A stretch of DNA of 13,464 bases from Ferrovum sp. (GTDB lineage Bacteria > Pseudomonadota > Gammaproteobacteria > Burkholderiales > Ferrovaceae). A program made the position numbers and the translations under genes. The notes below the pieces were generated by a model that saw only the letters and a program-made list of their open reading frames with translations, had not been told where the DNA came from and did not search any database. Where the stretch lies: positions 1 to 13,464 of the forward strand of contig DAIDKJ010000020.1 of assembly GCA_027450105.1 (NCBI GenBank), written 5' to 3'. Below, piece by piece: positions 1 through 6,802 of this stretch; positions within the stretch are counted from its first letter, which is position 1; each line of letters begins with the position of its first letter.

Positions 1-471
1 GAGGTCTTACTGCCGGTGCACGGCAAGATACCGCTGGTGATCTCCGAAACTTGTTTCATCATGGAACACACCGAAAACAAGAAATTGTGCGGCAATAACA
101 AATGCAATTTCCCCTGCCTTGAAGATCACTGGCTCAAGCGCGGGCGCAAGGATGGCAGTAGCAACGATTGGTCGCTCAAGGATACGGGTCGCATGACCCT
201 GTCTGGCAAGGATCTATGCTTGGTCGAGCACGCCGATCAGCTGGCTGCTGCAGGATTTAGTGCCTTCTATGTGCAAAACAAGGGTGAGGCCGAAGGCTAT
301 GCTTCCAAGGTGGGGCATATCTACCGGGCCGCTTTGGAGCGCGCATTCGCCGGTGATGCCGCGGCAGACTGTGCACCATGGTTGGCCGAACTCGATGCGC
401 TGTCCCACGAAGGTCTGTGCAACGGCTATTACTTTGAAGGGGCCGGCCAACGTTATTTCGGGAGAGTCTGA
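1..471 (+). CDS. UbiV-like U32 family Fe-S protein (5' truncated)
   Basis: This is the C-terminal half of a U32 ('collagenase-like peptidase') protein; the reading frame is open to the left edge, so the start lies outside. About 156 codons are present against roughly 300 in the family. After a PLVISETCF segment, which resembles PLAYSARCF of E. coli UbiV as I recall it, come four cysteines (visible residues 18, 30, 35, 39) spaced like the cluster-binding cysteines of UbiV. Near the end GLCNGYYF matches the CNGY segment that closes UbiV. UbiV works with UbiU as a 4Fe-4S heterodimer that hydroxylates ubiquinone precursors without O2; peptidase activity is not expected. The next gene starts one base after the stop, so the two are probably co-translated and may form a UbiU/UbiV-like pair. 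The real substrate is unknown: no ubiT or other quinone gene is visible. Family call is firm; the UbiV-like subgroup is moderately sure. Confidence 0.85.
   Translation, partial: EVLLPVHGKIPLVISETCFIMEHTENKKLCGNNKCNFPCLEDHWLKRGRKDGSSNDWSLKDTGRMTLSGKDLCLVEHADQLAAAGFSAFYVQNKGEAEGYASKVGHIYRAALERAFAGDAAADCAPWLAELDALSHEGLCNGYYFEGAGQRYFGRV
460..466 (+). promoter_or_regulatory. Ribosome binding site deciding the start of the first UbiU-like gene
   Basis: GGGAGAG lies 6 bases before the ATG at 473 and overlaps the end of the upstream gene. It favours 473 over the in-frame ATG at 260, which would give a 71-residue extension unlike U32 N-termini. Confidence 0.7.
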
Positions 472-472
472 G

Positions 473-1429
473 ATGGTGCGCTTGTTGGCTCCAGGGGGGT
501 CGCTTGAAATGGCGCGGACAGCCATCGATGAGGGCGCTGATGTCATTTATGTGGGCCCCCTGGGTTATTCCCGCAGGCCCTATGAATCTGAAATGAACGA
601 CGCTGACATCGAGGCTGCAATCCAGTATGCCAGGGCCCAGGGTCGCGAACTGCTGATCGTGCTCAATACCTACCCCAGTCCTTTCGAGATGCCGCGTTTC
701 CTTACGAAAGCGCAGATGTATGCCGACCTTGGTGCGGCGGGATTTGTCGTGACGGATGTGGGTGCGCTGCACGCGCTGCGTCGTCTGTTGCCCAAGACCA
801 CACTGCACGTCAGTATTGGCAGTGGAATCAGTAATGCCCGCGATACCGACTTTTACCGATCGCTTGGAGCCGATACCATCATTTTGCCCTATCGCTGGGA
901 TGTGGAGGAGATCGCTGCTGCGCGCTCGGCCAGTGACATCGCACTCGAAGTCTTTCTGTTCGAAACGGTTCAGACCGGCAAGATCTGTCCTGGAAAATGC
1001 ATCATGAGCAGTTACCTGCGATTTCGGGAGTGGCTGGAGGTGGAAAACCAGACTTCATTTCATGGCAGCGCCAACCGTGGCGCCAAGGAATGTTACCGCG
1101 TTTGCCAGGCGGCCTGGCAGTTTGGGACCGATGATGCGGTGCCGATCGATCTCAAACTACGTCGTGATGCCAGATTGATGCTGGAGCAGTTGCCGCGTTT
1201 CGTCGCCGAAGGGGTGACCTGCTTCAAGCTTTCTGGACGTGAACGCCCGGTGCCGATGATCCGTGATCTGGTGCGTTTTTATCGCAAGGTGATCGATCGC
1301 GTGCTGGCACAGGAAAATCTTCTGGATGAATATACCGAGGAACTTGCTGATCTGCGCCTTCGCTGGGTGCGGGAAAAGAGCAAGCGGGTGGATACGCTGA
1401 TGGATCGAGCCGCCAGTTATGCGGTGTGA
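473..1429 (+). CDS. UbiU-like U32 family Fe-S protein, paralogue A
   Basis: A complete 318-residue U32 protein. The start at 473 gives MVRLLAPGGSLEMA, the usual U32 beginning (L-x-PAG-S-L), followed by GADVIYVG (21-28). Other family landmarks are LHVSIGSG (111-118), ILPYRW (137-142), LEVFLF (158-163) and the C-terminal FKLSGRERP (251-259) with its FYRKVIDR helix, which correspond to the 'KIEGR-Q/M-RSPAYV' region of UbiU. Four cysteines sit as two CX3C pairs, C172/C176 and C207/C211, where UbiU holds its 4Fe-4S ligands, though spaced differently. By family knowledge this suggests an O2-independent hydroxylase subunit rather than a peptidase. It starts one base after the UbiV-like gene and its last 11 bases overlap the next gene. 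It is a clear paralogue of the gene at 2361-3314 (same length, same cysteine layout). The substrate is unknown; RlhA- or TrhP-type RNA hydroxylation is an alternative, but those proteins are usually longer. Confidence 0.9.
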   Translation: MVRLLAPGGSLEMARTAIDEGADVIYVGPLGYSRRPYESEMNDADIEAAIQYARAQGRELLIVLNTYPSPFEMPRFLTKAQMYADLGAAGFVVTDVGALHALRRLLPKTTLHVSIGSGISNARDTDFYRSLGADTIILPYRWDVEEIAAARSASDIALEVFLFETVQTGKICPGKCIMSSYLRFREWLEVENQTSFHGSANRGAKECYRVCQAAWQFGTDDAVPIDLKLRRDARLMLEQLPRFVAEGVTCFKLSGRERPVPMIRDLVRFYRKVIDRVLAQENLLDEYTEELADLRLRWVREKSKRVDTLMDRAASYAV

Positions 1430-2348
1430 AGCGCCGCACGCTGGCCTGGTCCGGCATGGACCTGTGCCGGTTTTACGTGCCGGATTTGAAGCCAGCGGAA
1501 GCGGACGTTGGCTCATGCAGACCATCGTTTTACATGCGCTTGATCAAGCCAATGGTTTTCGGTTGCAAGTCCAGTTGGCAGACGATCAAATGCGCGCTGG
1601 CCTGCAGGCCACTGAATCCTGTCTGGCTACAGCCACTGCTGATGTGGTGGATACCGATTGGTTGTCCATTGCGCGCTGTCGTCGCAAGGGTATTTCGCTG
1701 GTGGCAGCCGTACCGTATGGGGCGATCTTTGGTGGTTTGTTGACACCGCTTGGCCGGTACACAACGTTGTCAGAGCTCCCAGGCCGGCGTATTGGAGTGA
1801 TTCATCCACAGGACAAAAACTGGTTGCTACTGCGAGCTGCTTGCCGGGTACTGCATGATTTCGATCCTGAAGACGCCTGTGATCGCGTCGACACCGGATC
1901 CAAAACCGCTTTGCAGGAACAACTTGTAAACGGCAGCCTGGATGGGGCATTGCTGTACTGGCATCAAATACCAGCGTTGGTTGCCAGTGGGCAGTTTGTG
2001 GAAGTGTGTGATCTGCTCGATATGCTGCCAGTGCTTGGGGTGCGCCCTGTACCGTCGACTTTTTTTGTTTTTTCCAACGCCTTGCTGGAGGCACAGCCTG
2101 ATCTGGTTCAGGGATTTGCGCTAGCCGTGTCTGCTGCTGTGCGCCTATTGCGCGCCGACCTGCCTGTCTGGTGTGCCGTGACGGGGTTGAGCGCAAACCA
2201 GGCCGACACACAAGCCCTGCGGGCCAAATGGCTGGCACGGATTTCTGCTGGTTGGGATAGTACGATGCAAACCGATCTGCACACGTTGGCTCGATGCCTG
2301 GGTGAAACCGATATTCCCGAAGGCGTTTTCGCTCCGGGCTTTCTTTAG
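1419..2348 (+). CDS. Periplasmic-binding-protein-fold (NrtA/SsuA/THI5-like) protein without signal peptide
   Basis: A 309-residue protein resembling the substrate-binding components of nitrate/sulfonate-type ABC transporters (TauA/SsuA, NMT1/THI5 superfamily). The pattern is a first strand VPVLRAGFE (16-24), ADVVDTDWLSIAR (74-86), AVPYGAIFGGLLTP (97-110), then LSELPGRRIGV (117-127) and GSLDGALLYWHQIPALV (172-188). The N-terminus is polar, with no signal peptide or lipobox, and no permease or ATPase gene is present, so ordinary transport looks unlikely. Members of this fold have become cytoplasmic enzymes (MqnA and MqnD in menaquinone synthesis, Thi5 in thiamin synthesis); an enzyme or substrate-carrier role is my inference. 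The ATG at 1419 overlaps the upstream stop by 11 bases; an in-frame GTG at 1464 is an alternative that would still keep the first strand. It is wedged between two U32 paralogues, which ties it to their pathway. Confidence 0.75.
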   Translation: MRCEAPHAGLVRHGPVPVLRAGFEASGSGRWLMQTIVLHALDQANGFRLQVQLADDQMRAGLQATESCLATATADVVDTDWLSIARCRRKGISLVAAVPYGAIFGGLLTPLGRYTTLSELPGRRIGVIHPQDKNWLLLRAACRVLHDFDPEDACDRVDTGSKTALQEQLVNGSLDGALLYWHQIPALVASGQFVEVCDLLDMLPVLGVRPVPSTFFVFSNALLEAQPDLVQGFALAVSAAVRLLRADLPVWCAVTGLSANQADTQALRAKWLARISAGWDSTMQTDLHTLARCLGETDIPEGVFAPGFL

Positions 2349-2349
2349 A

Positions 2350-2357
2350 AGAGGTGA
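2350..2357 (+). promoter_or_regulatory. Ribosome binding site of the second UbiU-like gene
   Basis: AGAGGTGA lies just after the upstream TAG. Two tandem ATG codons follow (2358 and 2361). The second has the better spacing (6 bases from GAGG) and gives MSLLMAPGGSLEMA, which lines up exactly with the start of paralogue A, so 2361 is chosen. Confidence 0.65.
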
Positions 2358-2360
2358 ATG

Positions 2361-3314
2361 ATGAGTCTACTCATGGCCCCTGGTGGCTCCCTGGAAATGG
2401 CCGTACTCTCTCTCGAGAACGGCGCTGATTCGGTGTACGTTGGTCCGCGCGGTTGGAGCAGGCGACCCGCCAGCGACGAGCTCGAAGATGGGGAAATTCG
2501 CGAATTGATTGCCCACGCGCAAGCACTGGGCAAGGATGTGCGCATCGCCATCAACGTGATGCCGGCTCCCAGCGAAGTGGACGCTTTTCTGGCCAAGGTG
2601 GACGATTTTGCGGCCTGGGGAGCAGGCGGGGTGATGATTTGCGACCCCGGACTGATTCCCCTTGTGCGCCAACGCTGCCCAAATCTGGATATTCACGTGA
2701 GTGTTACCGCTGGGGTCTTCAATATCGATGATGTTCGGTTTTACGATGCCCTTGGGGCGGACTATGTGGTTTTGCCCTACCGTTGGGGGGTCGCTGAAGC
2801 CGCTGAAATTCGCGCTGCCAGCCCCATGAAGCTGGAAGCCTTCATGTTTCAGACTACTCACCGCGGGCGCATCTGCCCCGGGCGTTGTTACTCCAGTAGC
2901 TACTTTCACGTCAAGCATCTGCGCGATGAACAGGCCAAGGATCATTTTGTCGGCTCAGCCTCGCGCGGGGGCAGTTGCTATCGTATTTGCCGTGCCCAGT
3001 GGGAGTTACATGCGGGAGCGCATCTACATCCCGAAGCGCCGCACTTGAAAAGCAGCCCCGAGCTTCTGCTTTGGGAATTTCCCGAATACGTTGCCATGGG
3101 TGTTGAACGATTCAAAATCCCCGGGCGTGAACGATCCACCACATTGATTGTGCGTATCGTCGATTTCTACCGTCGAGTACTCAACCACGTCCTGGCGGGC
3201 GACCAGGATGTGTCGGGTTACGCTGCGGAATGGTCCTCCCTCAAGGAACAGTGGAGTGGTGCCCGGATCGCTCGTGACAATGGATTGGTCGCTGGAGCGG
3301 AACTGGTCGCATGA
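2361..3314 (+). CDS. UbiU-like U32 family Fe-S protein, paralogue B
   Basis: A complete 317-residue U32 protein, collinear with paralogue A: APGGSLEMA (6-14), GADSVYVGPRGWSRRP (21-36), IHVSVTAG (111-118), VVLPYRWG (136-143), ICPGRCYSSSYF (171-182), CYRIC (206-210) and FKIPGRERS (251-259). The two CX3C pairs (C172/C176, C206/C210) occupy almost the same positions as in paralogue A, so both probably bind a 4Fe-4S cluster. By analogy with UbiU it is likely a subunit of an O2-independent hydroxylase and could pair with the UbiV-like protein or with paralogue A. The stop overlaps the start of the dikinase gene in ATGA, a sign of coupled translation. The two paralogues clearly arose by duplication but have drifted well apart, most visibly in the loops after each CX3C pair and at the C-terminus, which suggests different roles rather than redundancy. 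Confidence 0.9.
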   Translation: MSLLMAPGGSLEMAVLSLENGADSVYVGPRGWSRRPASDELEDGEIRELIAHAQALGKDVRIAINVMPAPSEVDAFLAKVDDFAAWGAGGVMICDPGLIPLVRQRCPNLDIHVSVTAGVFNIDDVRFYDALGADYVVLPYRWGVAEAAEIRAASPMKLEAFMFQTTHRGRICPGRCYSSSYFHVKHLRDEQAKDHFVGSASRGGSCYRICRAQWELHAGAHLHPEAPHLKSSPELLLWEFPEYVAMGVERFKIPGRERSTTLIVRIVDFYRRVLNHVLAGDQDVSGYAAEWSSLKEQWSGARIARDNGLVAGAELVA

Positions 3315-5857
3315 GCGTGAGGAGCATCATCTTTTTGAGTGCTGCAACCCCAGAAGATCAGCCACTCATCGGCAACAAAGCCTTGCGCCTGGCGCGCTTG
3401 ATGCAATCAGGATTTCCTGTGGCTCCAGGATTTTGTCTGAGTGCTGTTGCTGCGGATGGCTGGGGCCCAGGGTTGCACGCCGAGGTGATCGCCGCCTATG
3501 GGATGCTGGGTGGGGGAACCGTGGCCGTGCGTAGTTCGGCACTGGAGGAAGATGGGGCCGGCGCCAGCTACGCGGGCATTTATCATAGCGTGCTCGGTGT
3601 TTGCGGGGAAAGTGCATTGCTTGCCGCGATCGGACAATGTCTATCGGCGTGGCATACGCCGCTGGCCCGCCATTACCGAAAAACCCAGGGAGCCCATGAA
3701 AGGTTTTCTCTGGCGCTCTTGATCCAGAGACTTATCCCTGCCACTGCGGCGGGCGTTGCCTACACCTGCGATCCCTTGGCACCCCACCGTCGCCGGGTGC
3801 TGATCAACGCCATTTGGGGCTTGGCCGAACCGCTTGCTGCGGGCCGGGTGGCTGCCGACAGTTATCAATTTTCCCGGCGGCATAAGCTCCTTGGCAGGAC
3901 GATCGTTGCCAAACCCACTGAACTGGGTCCCTGCGGTGAAACTCCAGTACCACCCGAGCGAGTCCTGGCCTCCTGTCTTTCCCCGCGTCAGGCGGCGGAG
4001 GTCAGCCGTCTGGCGTTGCGCGCCGAGGCTTTCTTCGAAACCCCGCAGGACGTGGAGTTTGCAGTGACTCCCGAAAAGGTCTGGGTGGTTCAGTCCCGGC
4101 CCATTGTGGCTCTTGGCGGGCAAGCAGCCGATCCACTGCACACCTTGATGGATCGTGAACGAAAACGTTTGAGCCGCAAGTTTGCACGATTGCGTCAACA
4201 GGGAATCTTGCATGGGCATGATTTGGTGCTGAGCAACGGGAATATTGGAGAGTTGCTCCCCACGCCCACAGCCATGAGTTTTGCCCTGTTCAAACGGCTG
4301 TTTGCCGGGCGCTTTGGTGCTATCGTGGCTGGTCGCCAGCGTCTGGGTTACTGCTTTGATGCGCGCTGCGTGGAGTACCTCTACGAATTGGTTGCCGGCC
4401 AACCCTATTTCAATCTTGAAGTGGATGCGGCCACGTTCAACTATGGGGCCTCACCCCCGGTGGATCATTTCCTGGATCGGGTACTTGCCCAGCCAGAGCT
4501 GGCCAACTATCCAGAGCTTCTGCTGTACAACGAAATGGAAGAACCGTCCCAGGCGGAGGCTTTTCGTGCGCGCCTGGCTGTTGCAGCCACCGATTTCCTG
4601 CAACGTTTTTCCAGTGACATCGAACCAGGCTTATGCCCAGCAATTCCGCAGTGGAATGCCCGGTCACCCGCTGCAACGGTTTCGGCCATTGCGCGTCTGA
4701 TCGATCAACTGCGACGCGGGCCCTGTGTCGAGTTTGTAATTGCCGCTCGCCTGGGTTTTTACTTTGCCGGTCGTTTGCGCACTGATCTGCTGCATTGGTT
4801 TGGCGATGAGGGCGAGCATCTTTGCACGTCCTTATTGGCGGGGCTTCCCGGTAGTCTGGTAACGCGCCAGTGCTTATGGCTCGAAATGCTTGCCGACGGT
4901 CGATTGTCGCGTGCCGAATTTCTTGCTGCCTACGGGCATAGTGCCGACAATGAATTAGAGCTGAGCGAGCCGCGGTTGTGGGAGTGTCCAAACAAACTTG
5001 ACACCATGCTGCACGAGTTACGCGCTTCAGGGCGTCGCCCCGTGGCTGACTTTGCGCAACAGGTGACGCGTCGTCAGGCCGTGGAGCAGAGCCTCGAGGC
5101 CCGACTGCTCGTGCTCGGTGCTTCCGCAAAACAGCGCAGCCAGTTGCGTGCCAATCTGGATTTTGCCCAGAAACTATTGCCGCTGCGCGAAACCATCAAG
5201 CATTACTATACCGTGGGCCACGGTGCAATCCGAAGTGCGTTGCTACACTTGGCAGGATGTTTGGGATGGAAGGCGGAGCTGATCTTTCATTTGCGGCCGG
5301 AGGAGTTGCGGCGCACAGTGCAAGAACCACCGCGTCTGTTGCTCCTGGCTCAAAAACGGAAAGAGGAACGTGAACTGGCGCGCCAGGCATTTCGCCAGCG
5401 ACAGTTGCCGAGCGTGATTTTTGGCTCCCGACTCCATGCGCTTGGTCAACCACCCGAGCTCTTGCGGGGCTCCGTGTGGCATGGTGCGGGTCTTTCTTCA
5501 GGGCGTGTGTGTGGAGTTGCGCAGGTCATCGATGCCAGTGTGGACAGCGTTTCCCTGCTCGCCAACCAGTTGACGGGCCATGAGATTCTGGTGTTGCGCT
5601 CTGCCAATCTTGGTCTTGCGCCATTGTTTCGAAGGGTGGCCGGTCTGATTGTGGAAGTCGGTGGATTACTTGCACATAGTGCCTGTCAGGCTCGCGAGGC
5701 CGGCATTCCGGCAGTGGTTTTGCCCGATGCTACGCGCCTCATTGCCGACGGTTCGTGGCTGTGGCTGGACGGTAACAGCGGCACCATCACCTTGGCTTCC
5801 CACGGGCATCAAGCCAGCAACGAAACCTGTCAGGAAAACAACCATGTCACGCTTTGA
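3311..5857 (+). CDS. PEP-synthase-like dikinase with rifampicin-phosphotransferase architecture
   Basis: An 848-residue three-part enzyme. Residues 1-270 form the PPDK/PEP-synthase ATP-grasp domain: GNKALRLARL (21-30), VRSSALEED (73-81), ASYAG (85-89), GVAYTCDP (147-154), GLAEPLAAGRVAADSY (170-185), QDVEFA (246-251) and QSRPI (261-265). The last ~90 residues form the swivelling phosphohistidine domain with GGLLAHSACQAREAGIP, catalytic His789. Between them lie about 400 residues I cannot match to a family. True PEP synthase and PPDK carry a PEP-binding TIM barrel after the histidine domain; it is absent here, and length and order instead match rifampicin phosphotransferase (about 865 residues), which transfers the ATP beta-phosphate to a drug hydroxyl. 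The likely reaction is small molecule-OH + ATP + H2O giving phospho-molecule + AMP + Pi. Its operon place after three U32 proteins suggests it phosphorylates the pathway intermediate. Phenylphosphate-synthase-like chemistry is an alternative. Translation is coupled at both ends (ATGA upstream, 14-base overlap downstream). Confidence 0.85.
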   Translation: MSVRSIIFLSAATPEDQPLIGNKALRLARLMQSGFPVAPGFCLSAVAADGWGPGLHAEVIAAYGMLGGGTVAVRSSALEEDGAGASYAGIYHSVLGVCGESALLAAIGQCLSAWHTPLARHYRKTQGAHERFSLALLIQRLIPATAAGVAYTCDPLAPHRRRVLINAIWGLAEPLAAGRVAADSYQFSRRHKLLGRTIVAKPTELGPCGETPVPPERVLASCLSPRQAAEVSRLALRAEAFFETPQDVEFAVTPEKVWVVQSRPIVALGGQAADPLHTLMDRERKRLSRKFARLRQQGILHGHDLVLSNGNIGELLPTPTAMSFALFKRLFAGRFGAIVAGRQRLGYCFDARCVEYLYELVAGQPYFNLEVDAATFNYGASPPVDHFLDRVLAQPELANYPELLLYNEMEEPSQAEAFRARLAVAATDFLQRFSSDIEPGLCPAIPQWNARSPAATVSAIARLIDQLRRGPCVEFVIAARLGFYFAGRLRTDLLHWFGDEGEHLCTSLLAGLPGSLVTRQCLWLEMLADGRLSRAEFLAAYGHSADNELELSEPRLWECPNKLDTMLHELRASGRRPVADFAQQVTRRQAVEQSLEARLLVLGASAKQRSQLRANLDFAQKLLPLRETIKHYYTVGHGAIRSALLHLAGCLGWKAELIFHLRPEELRRTVQEPPRLLLLAQKRKEERELARQAFRQRQLPSVIFGSRLHALGQPPELLRGSVWHGAGLSSGRVCGVAQVIDASVDSVSLLANQLTGHEILVLRSANLGLAPLFRRVAGLIVEVGGLLAHSACQAREAGIPAVVLPDATRLIADGSWLWLDGNSGTITLASHGHQASNETCQENNHVTL

Positions 5858-6659
5858 TCTTGAGGGAAAAATTGCACTGGTTACCGGGGCCGGAGCCAAT
5901 GGAGGCATTGGTCACGCGCTTGCAATCGGGTTTGCGCATGCGGGAGCGCGTGTTGCCATAGCCGATTGCGATGTGCAGGGGTTGGCGCAAACCGCATCCG
6001 AGATTGGCCAAATGGGGCAGAACCCTTTAGCCATCCTTTGTGACATCAGCAATCCGACACAAGTCACCGAAATGTTCGCAACCCTGGCCAGTGCCTTGGG
6101 TTCTATCGAGGTGCTGGTCAACGTCCCTTTCCTTTTTCCGGCACGAGTACGTCCGCACGAATTGCCACTGGAGGATTGGGACCGTATGTTGGCCGTCAAT
6201 CTGACGGGCTATTTTTTATGCTGTCGTGCAGCGCTACGGGTCATGCTGGCGGCGGGCGATGGCTCCATCATCAACATCGGCTCAAATGCTGGCGAATTGG
6301 CCTTGGGGCGGGGGGCCATGCCCTACAGTTGTGCCAAGGCGGCGGTTCATCAGATGACGCGCGAACTTGCCATTGAATACGCCGGCGCGGGGATTCGCGT
6401 CAATGCATTGCTACCGGCCCAGACGCTGACCCCCGGGTTACGTGCGCACATGGACACCCAACGTTTTCGCGATCATGTGTTGCCGCGGATTCTTGCTGGT
6501 CTGCCGCAGGGTAAATTACTTGACCCTGAAGATTACGTGGGTCCGGCCATTTTTCTTGCTTCCAACGCCGCGCGAGCCGTCAATGGGGTACTACTTCCGG
6601 TGGATGGTGGCAATTTGGCCATGAACGCGGGCGGGAGCCATACCTGGCCAGGATTGTAA
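5844..6659 (+). CDS. Short-chain dehydrogenase/reductase (SDR), NAD(P)-dependent
   Basis: A 271-residue classical SDR. It shows the dinucleotide motif TGAGANGGIG (14-23), an acidic cap at the end of the second strand (ADCD, 40-43), DIS at 68-70, Asn119 in AVNL, the catalytic serine in INIGS (Ser147), Tyr161 and Lys165 in YSCAK, and the C-terminal PVDGG. The acidic cap favours NAD over NADP. The usual NNAG after the fourth strand reads NVPF (93-96), which is unusual. The ATG at 5844 has AGGA 8 bases upstream and puts RFDLEGKIALVTG at the N-terminus; the longer frame from 5649 would bury the dikinase C-terminus and is rejected. The gene overlaps the dikinase by 14 bases and is the last of the operon. 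It probably oxidises or reduces a hydroxyl/keto group of the pathway intermediate; the substrate is unknown. Confidence 0.92.
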   Translation: MSRFDLEGKIALVTGAGANGGIGHALAIGFAHAGARVAIADCDVQGLAQTASEIGQMGQNPLAILCDISNPTQVTEMFATLASALGSIEVLVNVPFLFPARVRPHELPLEDWDRMLAVNLTGYFLCCRAALRVMLAAGDGSIINIGSNAGELALGRGAMPYSCAKAAVHQMTRELAIEYAGAGIRVNALLPAQTLTPGLRAHMDTQRFRDHVLPRILAGLPQGKLLDPEDYVGPAIFLASNAARAVNGVLLPVDGGNLAMNAGGSHTWPGL

Positions 6660-6802
6660 AAAAAGCCCTGTGTCCGCATGGTTCCCCTTGACTTGGGCAG
6701 TCCACCTGCTGGGGATAGAGCGCAGGCTGCCTGATTTCCGGCCATGCTTGGGGGGGCCACGCCAAACAGGCGTGCGCAGGAGCAACCCGATGCTCTGGCT
6801 GG
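6660..6802. other. Convergent intergenic gap, no clear terminator
   Basis: This gap separates the plus-strand operon from the minus-strand FAH gene. It contains a small hairpin (CACGCC/GGCGTG arms, 6758-6763 and 6769-6774, loop of 5) beside a run of seven G (6750-6756), but no T-tract follows on either strand. Seven A (6658-6664) at the SDR stop would read as a T-run for transcripts coming from the right, with only weak pairing (GCCC/GGGC) before it. A weak minus-strand terminator is possible, not shown. Confidence 0.3.

Noticed and set aside
260..472. Upstream extension of the first UbiU-like gene to 260
   Set aside because: It would overlap the conserved end of the UbiV-like gene and add a non-U32 tail; the ATG at 473 has a strong ribosome site and starts on the family N-terminus.
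1627..2238. 203-residue minus-strand frame across the binding-fold gene
   Set aside because: Antisense to a better-supported gene; no family resemblance.
1..3314. Peptidase activity for the U32 proteins
   Set aside because: The family name is historical; the cysteine sets and UbiU/UbiV-like motifs indicate Fe-S proteins, and no protease catalytic motif is visible.
3641..4402. 253-residue minus-strand frame inside the dikinase gene
   Set aside because: It lies wholly antisense to a gene with clear motifs, has no recognisable domain, and reads as low-information sequence typical of GC-rich antisense shadows.
4437..5129. 230-residue minus-strand frame inside the dikinase gene
   Set aside because: Antisense shadow: composition rich in Arg, Pro and Ala, no domain, no ribosome site.
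5649..5843. Upstream extension of the SDR to 5649
   Set aside because: It would read through the catalytic-His domain of the dikinase in another frame; 5844 gives the normal SDR N-terminus with AGGA upstream.
3311..5857. PEP synthase (ppsA) assignment
   Set aside because: The histidine domain is at the C-terminus with no PEP/pyruvate-binding barrel after it.
6758..6774. Hairpin in the convergent gap as an intrinsic terminator
   Set aside because: Only a 6-pair stem and no T-tract directly after it on either strand.
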